Position numbers and translations under genes: made by a program. This document shows positions 1-7,888 of a stretch of DNA of 59,968 nucleotides, one piece after another. The stretch's first letter is position 1. Every line of letters starts with the position of its first letter. Below the pieces are notes generated by a model that was not told the DNA's origin, ran no database searches, and saw only the letters and a program-made list of their open reading frames with translations. The DNA is taken from the NCBI GenBank assembly GCA_900467745.1, contig UBQW01000012.1, forward strand, positions 1 through 59,968. Direction: 5' to 3'. This DNA is from Hyphomicrobiales bacterium. GTDB lineage: Bacteria; Pseudomonadota; Alphaproteobacteria; Rhizobiales; Rhizobiaceae.

Positions 1-128
1 GTCTGTGATGGCAAGGCGCTGTGCCATGGCTGGGTCCAGGGGCGCACGCCGCGGTCGAGTTCGGCGATGATCTTGTCGGTGATGCGGCTGTAGATATCGG
101 ATCGCTGGTTGATGTGCTCTCTTGTCAT
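1..128 (-). CDS. ardC: ArdC-like anti-restriction protein, N-terminal part (runs off the left edge)
   Basis: Reverse-strand start codon at 126-128; only the first 42 codons are inside the window. They include RSDIYSRITDKIIAELDRG followed by VRPWTQPW, the typical N-terminus of ArdC-type proteins (DUF1738, a single-stranded-DNA-binding domain), which in full-length members is followed by a zincin-like metallopeptidase domain that lies outside the window. ArdC proteins of conjugative plasmids protect incoming single-stranded DNA against host restriction. The family call rests on this short segment. Its presence suggests plasmid- or ICE-derived DNA (inference). An 18-base palindrome lies just upstream. 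Confidence 0.8.
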   Translation of the reverse strand, partial: MTREHINQRSDIYSRITDKIIAELDRGVRPWTQPWHSALPSQ

Positions 129-143
129 GTCGGCCTCCATTTG

Positions 144-164
144 AGGTCGCGACCATCGCGACCT
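144..164. promoter_or_regulatory. Perfect 9-bp inverted repeat upstream of ardC
   Basis: AGGTCGCGA, a three-base loop, then TCGCGACCT, starting 16 bases before the ardC start codon. The position fits an operator or a hairpin in the ardC leader. No regulator is encoded beside it inside the window, so the function is inferred from position and symmetry alone. Confidence 0.4.
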
Positions 165-697
165 GCTACGGCGGTCCGAAAGCCGGGCTAAGAGCGGCGG
201 CTGGCACCCGCAGGGCCGAAACGAAGAGCAGGACGGCATGGCCGTTGCAGCCGGCGCGAGCCTGGCAGGACCAAAAGCCGGGGCAGGACGCGGTGGCGCT
301 GGCCTCGAAATGGCGGTGACAGGCGGGAGAAACGACGAGAACGTGATAGCTCCAATCTGCGGCGGAACCACTTGTCGGACGTGATCTATCTCGGATCGCA
401 GATCATTGAAGTAGGCTCCAGACGGCATCCACATTCAAAGCGCCTTCATAGAAGAGAAAATGATCCAAAGAACGCATCCGCGACGAGCGGACTTCGATGC
501 CGCGGGTTTTGGTCAACGGGAACACCGTCGTGTGGCCTCGGCAAACGGAGGTCGCGACAACGCTGTCAAAATAGGCGTTGCCACTGTCGATCTGGAATGT
601 GTCCGGTCGCGGCCAGACGAACGGTCGCGCTCGGTCAGCTCGGTTCACGAGCGATCGACGTCGAGCCCCTCGCGCCTTCTGATGCGCGATGCGCCAA
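165..697. other. Leader region without a confident gene
   Basis: GC-rich stretch between the ardC leader and the hypothetical gene ending at 698. A reverse-strand open frame (403-792) overlaps the next gene and has no recognisable domain or clear ribosome binding site. I see no RNA gene or terminator here. Confidence 0.4.
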
Positions 698-1160
698 TTA
701 ATCTGGCTGGGAATATCGGGCGAGCATCTGCCGCAGGATCCGGTTTTCTCTAAGGAGTTGCTCATGCCTGTCTGAGCGGGCCATGGATGCAACCGGACTT
801 TCTTTTCTAGTGCCGGAACGGACCGATGATGAAGCCTTCGATTGAGCCGCCGCCATCGGCCGATGGCTGCTCACTTGCTTGAGCCGGTGCGGCTTTGCGA
901 TGTGAGCGTTTAACGCGGCGCCTGTAGATTTACGACGGTCGCCCTGCCCGCTTTCCACAACGAGGGTCTTCTCGGTCGATGGAGTGCGTGAAATGACCTC
1001 AGGCAGGTAACTCTCATTCTGATGGCTCCTCAAGAGCCGATCAAGCTCGTTGATCCAATCGAAGTATTTGGTTCGAAGAGGATGATCATTTGGCAGGTCG
1101 CGTGCTTTGGCCTCAGCCAAACGTTTCTGATCCCGGTTCAATTCGACGTTGAAACCCATC
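698..1160 (-). CDS. Hypothetical protein, charged, with possible C-terminal helix
   Basis: I do not recognise this 153-residue protein. I chose the ATG at 1158-1160 (MGFNVELNRDQ) because AGGAAGGACC lies just upstream; the frame stays open further 5' without a ribosome site. The N-terminal third is polar and charged and the middle is rich in Ser, Arg and Ala, so probably disordered. The C-terminus (HEQLLRENRILRQML) could form a short coiled coil. No signal peptide or membrane segment. It may be a small regulatory or DNA-associated protein, but nothing proves that. Confidence 0.5.
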
Positions 1161-1515
1161 GTGGTCCTTCCTGATGGGTGTGAACATAAGGGGAACGCAC
1201 GGATTGTGCAATATGTATCCACCGCAGTTTTGCGCAAACCGGCCAGACAGCGATTTTGGGTGCGCGTTCACGGTGGCGGGATCATCCGGCATGGCTGGTG
1301 GCTGCGCATAGGGAGGATACGTTCGAGCATCCTAAAGCCTCAGCTTGACGGCAGAAGGCAACGTGCAGCGGCAGCCACGCTCCTTGCTCGTGCAGCATAT
1401 GGAGCAATGCGCTGCCGGAAAGCCCGGGCATTCTCGCACCACAGTGATTTGGGTATGGCCAATCGCCTGCCCATGCAGGTTTGGTGGGAAATATAATTGG
1501 TTGCCGGTCGACCAA
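1161..1515. other. Intergenic region, no gene seen
   Basis: About 350 bases between the hypothetical protein and the stop of the IalB-family gene. Short open frames on both strands overlap one another and lack ribosome sites or recognisable sequence. I find no convincing terminator or RNA. Confidence 0.4.
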
Positions 1516-2091
1516 TCAGGTTTTCTGCGACATGGTCTTATAGGCTTGTGCAAAGCCTTCGAGATCAACAGGAAGAACAATGTTGCTTCCCTGGAGCATG
1601 CGCAGGGTGATCGTACCTGACGTTTCCTTTAGCATCGCCGAAAGCAGGTTATCAGGTGCTGTACCTTCAATGAGGCACCCTTGTATCGTGCAGCGTGAAA
1701 CTGCGGCGGACATCGAAAACTTGGTACCGAAACTTATCTGTACCCCGCCCTGAATTGCGAAGCCCAATGGGAGTGCCAACTGCATTCCGACAGGTCCGCC
1801 GTTGGCTTTGGCCATGCTGATGACAGTCGCGATCTGCTTCTGATCATCAGAGGCAAGACGATAGATGATCTGACAGGGCGGATCCATTGCGCGATCAGTG
1901 GTGCACTGAACCGCCCACTTGCCGAACTTCTGTTCGGTGATGCTGGAAGGTGAGGCTTGTTGCTGTACAGCGGAGGCAGATGGCGTTGCGGCTTGAGGGG
2001 CGTTGTCGGATCCTGCGGCGCTAGCCGGCAATCCAATAAGCGAAACGCTCAGACCTGAAAGTACGAGCGCGATGCGAGAGATAAGATGCAT
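1516..2091 (-). CDS. Invasion-associated locus B (IalB) family protein
   Basis: A 191-residue secreted protein. Residues 1-25 form a signal peptide (hydrophobic stretch ending in PASAAG), then a Gln/Ser/Ala-rich linker, then the IalB domain starting near EQKFGKWAVQC. The paired cysteines (VQCTT, PPCQI, RCTIQGCL) are typical of the family and may form disulfides. IalB proteins are periplasmic or surface proteins named after a Bartonella erythrocyte-invasion factor; in free-living rhizobia their role is largely unknown. GGGAAAGAGAC before the ATG supports the start. It is divergent from the small secreted protein at 2238. Confidence 0.85.
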   Translation of the reverse strand: MHLISRIALVLSGLSVSLIGLPASAAGSDNAPQAATPSASAVQQQASPSSITEQKFGKWAVQCTTDRAMDPPCQIIYRLASDDQKQIATVISMAKANGGPVGMQLALPLGFAIQGGVQISFGTKFSMSAAVSRCTIQGCLIEGTAPDNLLSAMLKETSGTITLRMLQGSNIVLPVDLEGFAQAYKTMSQKT

Positions 2092-2237
2092 GTCTCTTTC
2101 CCAATTATTCTCGTAGGATCTAACAATATCGAGAAAAACGCAATTGCAAGTTCAATATTGACAGAGCGAAAATAACAATGTGAAAGTTTTGGTGGGCAGC
2201 ATTTCTTCAGCGCAATTTCTATTTCGGCGAGCCAAAC

Positions 2238-2585
2238 ATGAATTCGTTAGCTTCGACAAGCTTCGCGCTCTTTTTCTTTCTTGCCTCCGGTGCCGCGATC
2301 GCTGAGGACGGGGAAAGCACTATATTCCAAATGCCATCTGAAGGGGCAAGTCAGGCCTTTGTCGAGCAGCTACCCGAGACTGCGGTTGTGCCGGTACCAG
2401 GGACGGTCGTGCCATCGCCGAAACCTCCCAAAGCGGCCAAGCCGCGTTCGCCCTCTCCGAAGCGAGCGGTCGCTTATCACAGCATCTTTCCAAACGTAGG
2501 AACGGGCGTAAACGCAAGAGCCGATGCTGGCCAGCCTTCTGTGCAGCTTCCAACGGTTGGCGACGGGGTAACGCAATCTTTGTGA
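2238..2585 (+). CDS. Small secreted Pro-rich protein
   Basis: A 115-residue protein with a clear signal peptide (hydrophobic FALFFFLASGAAIAE, cleavage near residue 22), followed by a Pro/Val/Lys-rich low-complexity chain with PKPPKAAKPRSPSPKR in the middle. No known domain. It sits directly upstream of another small secreted protein and convergent with csgG, so a link to curli secretion is possible but unproven. The basic Pro-rich segment suggests binding to cell wall or polyanions (inference). Confidence 0.6.
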   Translation: MNSLASTSFALFFFLASGAAIAEDGESTIFQMPSEGASQAFVEQLPETAVVPVPGTVVPSPKPPKAAKPRSPSPKRAVAYHSIFPNVGTGVNARADAGQPSVQLPTVGDGVTQSL

Positions 2586-2649
2586 AAGCGAAGTTGTCAG
2601 GGCAAAGAAGCCTGTCTCAATTTAACGGCAGCATTTAACGGGATCGTCG

Positions 2650-2919
2650 ATGATAGATATTTACCGATATGGGCTTCTTGCAACTGCGATGATCAGTCTG
2701 GTCAGCGTTGCGGATGGATTTGCTGCTGACGTTCGCAAGAAGGACCGCTCGGGGTTCTCGGAAATTGAGGTTCCACAAGTGAAGCAACCAATACCGTTTG
2801 GCAGCATTCCTGCAGATGCAAGAACGCCGCCAAAGGTTAAGTCCAGTCCTCCTGCACCCAACCAGCCCGTTCAGTGCGGGCCGGAGAATGCTCAGAGCGA
2901 AGAATGTAAGGCGAAGTAA
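2650..2919 (+). CDS. Small secreted protein with C-terminal cysteine pair
   Basis: An 89-residue protein with an N-terminal signal peptide (LLATAMISLVSVADGFAAD), then a Pro- and Lys-rich mature part ending in QCGPENAQSEECKAK, where two cysteines could form a disulfide. GGGATCG before the ATG is a weak ribosome site. It starts 64 bases after the previous secreted protein and ends five bases before the csgG stop on the other strand. Function unknown. Co-transcription with the 2238 gene is likely. Confidence 0.55.
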   Translation: MIDIYRYGLLATAMISLVSVADGFAADVRKKDRSGFSEIEVPQVKQPIPFGSIPADARTPPKVKSSPPAPNQPVQCGPENAQSEECKAK

Positions 2920-2924
2920 GACTA

Positions 2925-3866
2925 TTAGCTTCCAACAGCACTCTTGGCGGCGGGCTGGTTTGCTTTTGCTGGCGGATTGGTCTGGGCCAGCGGCCTCTGG
3001 CTGGCATCCTGGACGAGCATAGCGCGCTGGTGTTCCTGCAGGTAGCTCATGAACTGTTGGCCGGCGGCCACATCCTGGAACTGCCAGAGACCAGCCTTTG
3101 TCCCTTCGAATATGAGCGAGTAGACCGCAAGCTCGATGCCCTCTTGTACGCCGAGGGTCACAGGCGCGTTTCGGGTCACCCCACCTTCGATCTGCAGAAG
3201 CTGATCGACGCCGACAAACCGGAACGCCGAACCTTCAAGCTGAACCGAGTATATCGTCTTTGACGTGGTGACGGAGGCAAGCACCCGTCCCGTTGTTACG
3301 CTGACCGCGCGCAGGGCAACTGTGACAATGTCTCTGCGGTATTGGGTGTTGCCACCTATGCCGAGATAGTTGGCGCCGAGGCCACCTGTTGTCTCATTGC
3401 TGTCGTATCCGATGATGCCGCCATCTAGGAGCACGCCCGCGAAACGCAGCGGCGGCATTCCGCCTCCCTTGGCGCCGTAGACAGCAGATCGTGTGTTCTG
3501 GATGATTTGCCGTTCTTGCAGCAGAGTTTGGAGATCGGTGCGCTCGACAACACTGAACCAGTGTCCGCCGCCTGCCTTGGTCAGTACATCGGTGAGCATT
3601 TGCGCTCCGCCCTGCGTCAGTGCGCGCGAATATTCCGCGAAGCTGTCATTCGGCTTGTTCTGTCCGGTCAGGTCCGGGAACGCGTAGACCGCGACATCGA
3701 GTTTCTGGACCGGCGGTGGAAGCCTTTCGAGCGCCACTCCGGTCTTGGTGGCTGGTGTCAGTCGCGCGGGCTCGGTGAGCGGATCAAGTTTGCTACCAGC
3801 AGGAACGCAGCTACTAAGCGTGATACCGGCCAACAACGCAGCCGCAATGAATTTCGGACGCAACAT
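2925..3866 (-). CDS. csgG: CsgG-type curli secretion pore lipoprotein
   Basis: A 313-residue protein of normal CsgG length. The first 20 residues are a lipoprotein signal ending in a lipobox (ITLSSC, Cys20). The body matches CsgG: VAVYAFPDLTGQ, FSVVERTDLQTLLQERQI, the glycine-rich GGIIGYDSNETTGG strand region and VTVALRAVSVTTGRVL. CsgG forms the nonameric outer-membrane channel that exports curli subunits. It is the last gene of the reverse-strand set curlin, CsgB-like, csgF, csgG, 69 bases after csgF. No csgE or csgC is visible nearby. Confidence 0.93.
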   Translation of the reverse strand: MLRPKFIAAALLAGITLSSCVPAGSKLDPLTEPARLTPATKTGVALERLPPPVQKLDVAVYAFPDLTGQNKPNDSFAEYSRALTQGGAQMLTDVLTKAGGGHWFSVVERTDLQTLLQERQIIQNTRSAVYGAKGGGMPPLRFAGVLLDGGIIGYDSNETTGGLGANYLGIGGNTQYRRDIVTVALRAVSVTTGRVLASVTTSKTIYSVQLEGSAFRFVGVDQLLQIEGGVTRNAPVTLGVQEGIELAVYSLIFEGTKAGLWQFQDVAAGQQFMSYLQEHQRAMLVQDASQRPLAQTNPPAKANQPAAKSAVGS

Positions 3867-3935
3867 GAATCCTCGACACTCAACCGTTTGGAAATTTGTG
3901 GGGTAGTCCGACGAAATCGGCGAGCCGATTTCGGC

Positions 3936-4235
3936 TTACGGAGTCGCCGGGATAGTGCCGTTGCCGATCACGATGATCGGGCTTGTACCGGTGCCACCCG
4001 TGCCTGATCCGAGATTGCTAAGCGCACTATCGAGGCCGGAGAGATCCGGTGCTGCCGACTGCTGGCCGGACTTCACCCCTGCGCCTTGGGTTTGAGCCGT
4101 CGACAGGAGGAAGGGACCATTATTCGGGTTGCCTCCAAATGTCGGGTTCTTCGGAAAGAAGTTCAACTGGCTGGCAAAAGACGGAACCGCTACCAAAGTC
4201 GACATGATCAGCGGCAGAACAAACATATGCTTCAT
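3936..4235 (-). CDS. csgF: CsgF-type curli assembly protein
   Basis: A 99-residue secreted protein. I chose the ATG at 4233-4235 because GGGGAGG lies eight bases upstream; a GTG 33 bases further up lacks such a site. After the signal peptide (ending PSFAS) comes the CsgF signature QLNFFPKNPTFGGNPNNG, the segment that in E. coli CsgF plugs into the CsgG pore and forms a second constriction. The C-terminus is Gly/Thr-rich and ends in IIVIGNGTIP. CsgF anchors the nucleator and stops subunits leaking away. It lies between the CsgB-like gene and csgG. Confidence 0.9.
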   Translation of the reverse strand: MKHMFVLPLIMSTLVAVPSFASQLNFFPKNPTFGGNPNNGPFLLSTAQTQGAGVKSGQQSAAPDLSGLDSALSNLGSGTGGTGTSPIIVIGNGTIPATP

Positions 4236-4267
4236 CGCGAAACCTCCCCGTTTCATCTTACCATTCA

Positions 4268-4780
4268 CTAGCGTTTAATGAGCAGCCCGCCCCCTGGAAG
4301 GCGCGCAATAAACACGTTGACTGGGGCGGACCCCTTTGGCTGGATGACACTAACGTTCATGTTAGAGCCGTTCATTAGCACAAGATTAGACTTAAGATTG
4401 TTACCGGCTTGCAACACGTTTACGTTATTGTCATTGCCGATTACTCCGGTCCGAGCAGTATTGCCCGATCCAGCCTGCAATGTATAAACGCTATTTCGTG
4501 AACCAATCTGTAACGTGGATGCAAAATTACTTGTTTTCGCTCCCTGCCCGCTTTCTGGAGTGAACATCGACGTGGGTCTTGCCGATGGACCGGGAGCGTA
4601 TGACGGTACCTGCTGATGAGCGCCGACAACATTCATTGTGGTGACGACATTGGCCGGGATCTGCGCGACATAGGCAGTGTCGGCATAAGCTTGTGCCGAG
4701 GCGAGTGTGACAGCAAGAGCAAGCGATAGCGCCTGAACTCCGCGAGACCATCGGATACCGTTCATGTTGGAAAACCGCAT
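4268..4780 (-). CDS. CsgB-like curlin, putative amyloid nucleator
   Basis: A 170-residue secreted protein. The ATG at 4778-4780 (MRFSNMNG) is preferred because an AGGA site precedes it and the signal peptide (ALAVTLASAQAYAD) follows. The second half holds imperfect curlin repeats: TLQIGSRNSVYTLQ, AGSGNTARTGVIGNDNN and VLQAGNN. The last unit is degenerate and the tail is basic (GGGLLIKR). A degenerate, basic last repeat is typical of CsgB nucleators that stay bound to the cell surface. Its place next to csgF and csgG supports this role. It could also be a minor CsgA-type subunit. Confidence 0.78.
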   Translation of the reverse strand: MRFSNMNGIRWSRGVQALSLALAVTLASAQAYADTAYVAQIPANVVTTMNVVGAHQQVPSYAPGPSARPTSMFTPESGQGAKTSNFASTLQIGSRNSVYTLQAGSGNTARTGVIGNDNNVNVLQAGNNLKSNLVLMNGSNMNVSVIQPKGSAPVNVFIARLPGGGLLIKR

Positions 4781-5116
4781 AACCAATCCTTTTGATCGTC
4801 CATGAGCCTGATGCTCACGGTAGCGTCTCGCACCGTGACGATCATCGTTGGCAAATTCAGCCGGCCAGAGACCTGGGACGTTCATTGCCTGACGATGACC
4901 GTACGGCGTCCCGACTATGCTGCTACGAGAGAGTTTATGACGATCCGTGCCACTGTCATCTTACGCGCAACCGCCGATCTGGCCGCTGAGGGAGCGGTCG
5001 ATCATGAGCGATGCGGACGATACCAGCCTGCCTGTTTCCTCACCCTCGGCGCTACAACACCGGTCGAGAATGTGCGAAGGAAGAGGCGGGGAAAGTCCCC
5101 GCCGCAACCCAGTGGA
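4781..5116. other. Intergenic region between curlin genes
   Basis: 336 bases between the large curlin and the CsgB-like gene on the reverse strand. It contains one hairpin near the curlin stop (5085-5103). The rest probably holds a promoter for the downstream csgB-csgF-csgG set, but I see no clear -35/-10 pair. Forward open frames here are shadows that continue into the antisense of the curlin gene. Confidence 0.4.
5085..5103 (-). terminator. Hairpin downstream of the large curlin gene
   Basis: GGCGGGGA, a three-base loop and TCCCCGCC, 14 bases after the curlin stop. On the reverse strand the stem is followed by a pyrimidine run (TCTTCCTT) rather than a clean T-tract. It could be an attenuating terminator that makes much more curlin than the downstream secretion genes. 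Confidence 0.5.
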
Positions 5117-6700
5117 TTAACGCTGGCTCGTGACCGCAACGTTGCGGTAGCCGAACTGTGCGGTCACCGAGGTGTTGGAGACGTTTGCACCAGTCGCCTG
5201 GGATGTGACGGCATAGTTGCCGGCACCTACCTGGAACGTACCCTGGATGTTCGAGCCGATCATCGACTGCGGTCCGGTCGCCTGGTAGGCCACAGCGACG
5301 TTCTGGTAGCCGGTCTGGACGATGCCGGAAGCGTTGGCGCCGGCCGACAGCGGGTTGGCGATAGACTGCGAGGTCAGCGCTACGTTCTCAACGCCGAACT
5401 GGGCTGTGACCGCGCCGTTCAGGTTTGCAGACGTTGCGCCGTTCGCCTGGCCGGTGATGGCCGAGTTGCGCTTGCCGACCTGCAGCGTCGCCTGCTCGTT
5501 CAGGCCGTTCGTCTGGCTGGCGACCGAGAAGTTATCGTCACCAAACTGAAGAGTGAAGGAGTTGTTTGCTGCAGCGCCACCCAGCAACGTGCTGGCAAGG
5601 CTTGACCCGGACTGCGTTGTGATTGCGGTGTTGTCGTTGCCGACCTGCAACGTAGTCTGGTTGTTGTCGGCGCCAGCAACAAGGAAGCCGCCGGCACCGT
5701 TCTGACCGACCAGCGCGTTATTTCTGTTGCCGAACTGCAGCGTGGTTTGGTCATTGTCGGCGCCAGAAGAAATGAAGCCGCCGGCACTGCTCTGACCGAC
5801 CAGCGCGTTATTTCCATTGCCAGCCTGGAGAACAGCAGAGGTGTTGGCCCCACCCGAAGCCGCAGAGGCCTGAAGGACGGTCGAGCCGTTGCCGCGACCG
5901 AATTGAAGGGTGGTCGAGCCATTGGTCTGGCCATAACGGTTCGAAGCCTGGCTGGTCAGAGCAGCGTTACGTGCGCCGAACTGGAAGGTGCCCTGGCTGT
6001 TGTTGCCACCGGTCTGGCCAGCGATGGATACGTTTCCGAAGCCGAACTGTACGGTATCGGACGCATTGGTGCGGCCACTCCTTGCACCTGCCTGGCTGGT
6101 AAGTGCAAAGTTCCCAACGCCGGTCTGGAGTGTGGTCTGGCTGTTGTTGCCGCCATCCTGACCGACGATCGCGCCGTTGCCGATGCCAAACTGAAGCGTT
6201 GTCGAGACATTGCCGCCTGGCAGAGAACCGTTAGCCTGCGACACGATTGCGGAATTCAGAGCGCCAACCTGCAAAACGCCCTGGCTGTTGCTACCGGCGT
6301 TCTGGCCGATGACAGCACCGTTTGCAACGCCGAACTGTGCGATCGACGAGTTGTTCTTCTTGCCGTTGACCTGGCCGACTACCGCGGCGTTGGCGGCGCC
6401 AACCTGGAGAGTAGTCTGAGCGTTCGTGCCGGTCTTCTGAGCGATAAATGCAGAGTTGCCACCACCGAACTGAAGCGTGTCAGAATCGTTGGATCCTGTC
6501 GTACCCGCACCCGACTGGCTGGTAATCGCTGCGTTACCAACGCCGCCCTGGATCGTGTTCTGCGTGTTGTGTCCATCGACCTGACCGACGATGGCGCCAT
6601 TGAAAGCACCAAATTGGCCGATAAACGAGTCATTCGGACCCGCTGCAAACGCGAAAGACGCGCTCGCCAGCAAGATGGCGAGTGTTGAAGCCGTCTTCAT
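5117..6700 (-). CDS. Large CsgA-type curlin with 20 repeats
   Basis: A 527-residue secreted amyloid subunit. GGGAGAAG precedes the ATG at 6698-6700; the signal peptide ends near FAFAAG. Nearly the whole mature chain is curlin repeats of the form Q-x-G-x-x-N-x-A-x-x-x-Q. I count 20, often alternating between QFG and QVG/QTG types and joined by Gly/Asn/Ser-rich linkers of varying length, e.g. TLQFGGGNSAFIAQ and TLQVGAANAAVVGQ. E. coli CsgA has five. Each repeat should form one strand-turn-strand layer of a beta-solenoid, so one chain could span about 20 layers. Expected to be exported through CsgG and to form extracellular fibres. Confidence 0.92.
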   Translation of the reverse strand: MKTASTLAILLASASFAFAAGPNDSFIGQFGAFNGAIVGQVDGHNTQNTIQGGVGNAAITSQSGAGTTGSNDSDTLQFGGGNSAFIAQKTGTNAQTTLQVGAANAAVVGQVNGKKNNSSIAQFGVANGAVIGQNAGSNSQGVLQVGALNSAIVSQANGSLPGGNVSTTLQFGIGNGAIVGQDGGNNSQTTLQTGVGNFALTSQAGARSGRTNASDTVQFGFGNVSIAGQTGGNNSQGTFQFGARNAALTSQASNRYGQTNGSTTLQFGRGNGSTVLQASAASGGANTSAVLQAGNGNNALVGQSSAGGFISSGADNDQTTLQFGNRNNALVGQNGAGGFLVAGADNNQTTLQVGNDNTAITTQSGSSLASTLLGGAAANNSFTLQFGDDNFSVASQTNGLNEQATLQVGKRNSAITGQANGATSANLNGAVTAQFGVENVALTSQSIANPLSAGANASGIVQTGYQNVAVAYQATGPQSMIGSNIQGTFQVGAGNYAVTSQATGANVSNTSVTAQFGYRNVAVTSQR

Positions 6701-6758
6701 TATTCTTCTCCCTGGTCGTCCATAGTGGGGCAAGCGACTATTCGCCGCCCTCGAGAAT

Positions 6759-6775
6759 GTTAATAGTTGATTAAC
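6759..6775. promoter_or_regulatory. Palindrome in the curlin promoter region
   Basis: GTTAAT, five bases, ATTAAC: a perfect inverted repeat 59 bases upstream of the large curlin start, in an AT-rich region (6701-7009) that separates the curlin gene from the divergent toxin-antitoxin genes. It is a candidate operator for curlin expression. The rest of this 309-base intergenic region is AT-rich and probably carries both divergent promoters. Confidence 0.4.
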
Positions 6776-7009
6776 TTTCTCCCGGCAAGGTCGTACTTAA
6801 TCGAAGGTTAATTTATATAACTCATAACTTAGAAGTACTTTTTCCTTACGCTCGCGTGAAACAATTCGAAATAATATTGCGGTCTATATGTATCGAAATA
6901 CGTGGTGCAGCATTTTCGATGGGTACTTTTAATTGCAGCAATCGGGCACTTGCTTACGAAATGCTTCGATGGCAAGTTTAATTACAATATAAACCAGTTG
7001 ACAGGCACG

Positions 7010-7492
7010 ATGACGTTTGACAGTCTCCAGGCAGAGGGAGTTATCGTTAAGGTTGAAGTAATCTTGAGCGGGTCGGAGCTTCCGAAACGCCTGCTCTTCG
7101 GTACGCAAAACTTTATCGAGTGGTTGGAGGCAAGACTATCACAGCATGAGCCGTCACCGGTCGGGGCGGATTTAAGCCCAGTCGAACAGTTGGACTACCT
7201 GTTCTACTCGTTCGTCTCGGGTAAGCCACTCGTCCATTCCAGGCAGTTCAGAGCCATCCGCGCAGAGCGCAATGCTGTGTGGGAGCTCAAGACGGTGGAC
7301 TTCAGGATCTTCGGCTGGTTCGTCAAACGAGACTGCTTCGTTGCAGTGTTTGGAGATTGGGCCGATCACGTGAAGGACCACGACTTGTACCGTGGGTACC
7401 GACTGGAGATACGCCGTCTTCGACGCGAACTCGGTATCGGCGATGACATGTGTGTAGAGGGAGTTGATCCGGACGATGTCATTTCGATTTGA
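7010..7492 (+). CDS. HigB/RelE-superfamily toxin-like protein (Gp49-like)
   Basis: A 160-residue protein. I start it at the ATG at 7010 (MTFDSLQAEG) because the frame upstream is AT-rich and unlike coding sequence. The N-terminal half is unfamiliar. The second half, NAVWELKTVDFRIFGWF through FVAVFGDW to YRGYRLEIRRLRRELG, matches phage-derived Gp49-like/HigB toxins, a RelE-fold family that cleaves mRNA on the ribosome. The next gene, an XRE-type protein in the +2 relative frame, overlaps or follows closely, as in toxin-first higBA pairs. The long N-terminal part is unusual for the family. Confidence 0.65.
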   Translation: MTFDSLQAEGVIVKVEVILSGSELPKRLLFGTQNFIEWLEARLSQHEPSPVGADLSPVEQLDYLFYSFVSGKPLVHSRQFRAIRAERNAVWELKTVDFRIFGWFVKRDCFVAVFGDWADHVKDHDLYRGYRLEIRRLRRELGIGDDMCVEGVDPDDVISI

Positions 7493-7883
7493 CGTGGGCG
7501 CGCGTGCGCGTTCCGCGAGCCGTCTCATCGGTAATATTCGAAGCGATATAATCGCTGCAGTTGTAAGACACAGGACCGCAGAAAACGTTTCCCAGCAGCG
7601 GCTGGCAGAGAGTATCGGAATTAGCCGCGCCGACTTGAACTCCTATCTAAGCGGGCAGAAGGACCTCACCCTAAGATCACTCGCGGATATCGCGTTCGCG
7701 CTGAATAAGGAAATCGTGGTCGAGCTGCGGGATCCGGAAAGTGGGTCGAAGGGGAACTACTTTGATGCGCCTTCCTTGGCGCCCACCGCCCGCAAGATGG
7801 AGCGGTATGAGACAGTAACGCGAACTACCTCTCGATCGATGAGAATCTTTAGAGCTTCTGCATCCGCAGACCAGGACGATTGA
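7476..7883 (+). CDS. XRE-family antitoxin-like regulator
   Basis: A 135-residue protein whose start overlaps the end of the toxin-like gene. The ATG at 7476 (MSFRFDVG) is the likeliest start; a TTG at 7464 is directly against the GAGGGAG site. Residues from about 45 to 100 form a helix-turn-helix: SQQRLAESIGISRADLNSYL then LRSLADIAFALNKEIVVEL. The C-terminal 40 residues are polar. Overlap with a HigB-like gene and the XRE fold indicate an antitoxin that binds the toxin and represses the operon. It overlaps the start of the DUF6941 gene, so the three are co-transcribed. Confidence 0.75.
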   Translation: MSFRFDVGARARSASRLIGNIRSDIIAAVVRHRTAENVSQQRLAESIGISRADLNSYLSGQKDLTLRSLADIAFALNKEIVVELRDPESGSKGNYFDAPSLAPTARKMERYETVTRTTSRSMRIFRASASADQDD

Positions 7884-7888
7884 TCCGC

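Noticed and set aside
403..792. Reverse open frame of 129 codons
   Set aside because: Overlaps the better supported gene at 698-1160 and has no clear start; parts look coding-like, so a gene remnant cannot be excluded.
5747..6688. Forward open frame (313 codons) over the large curlin
   Set aside because: Antisense of the repeated curlin sequence; long open frames arise from the repeat codon pattern.
5117..6700. Regularly spaced repeats that at first resemble a CRISPR or minisatellite array
   Set aside because: The repeats keep the reading frame, vary at third positions and translate into curlin units, so they are coding.
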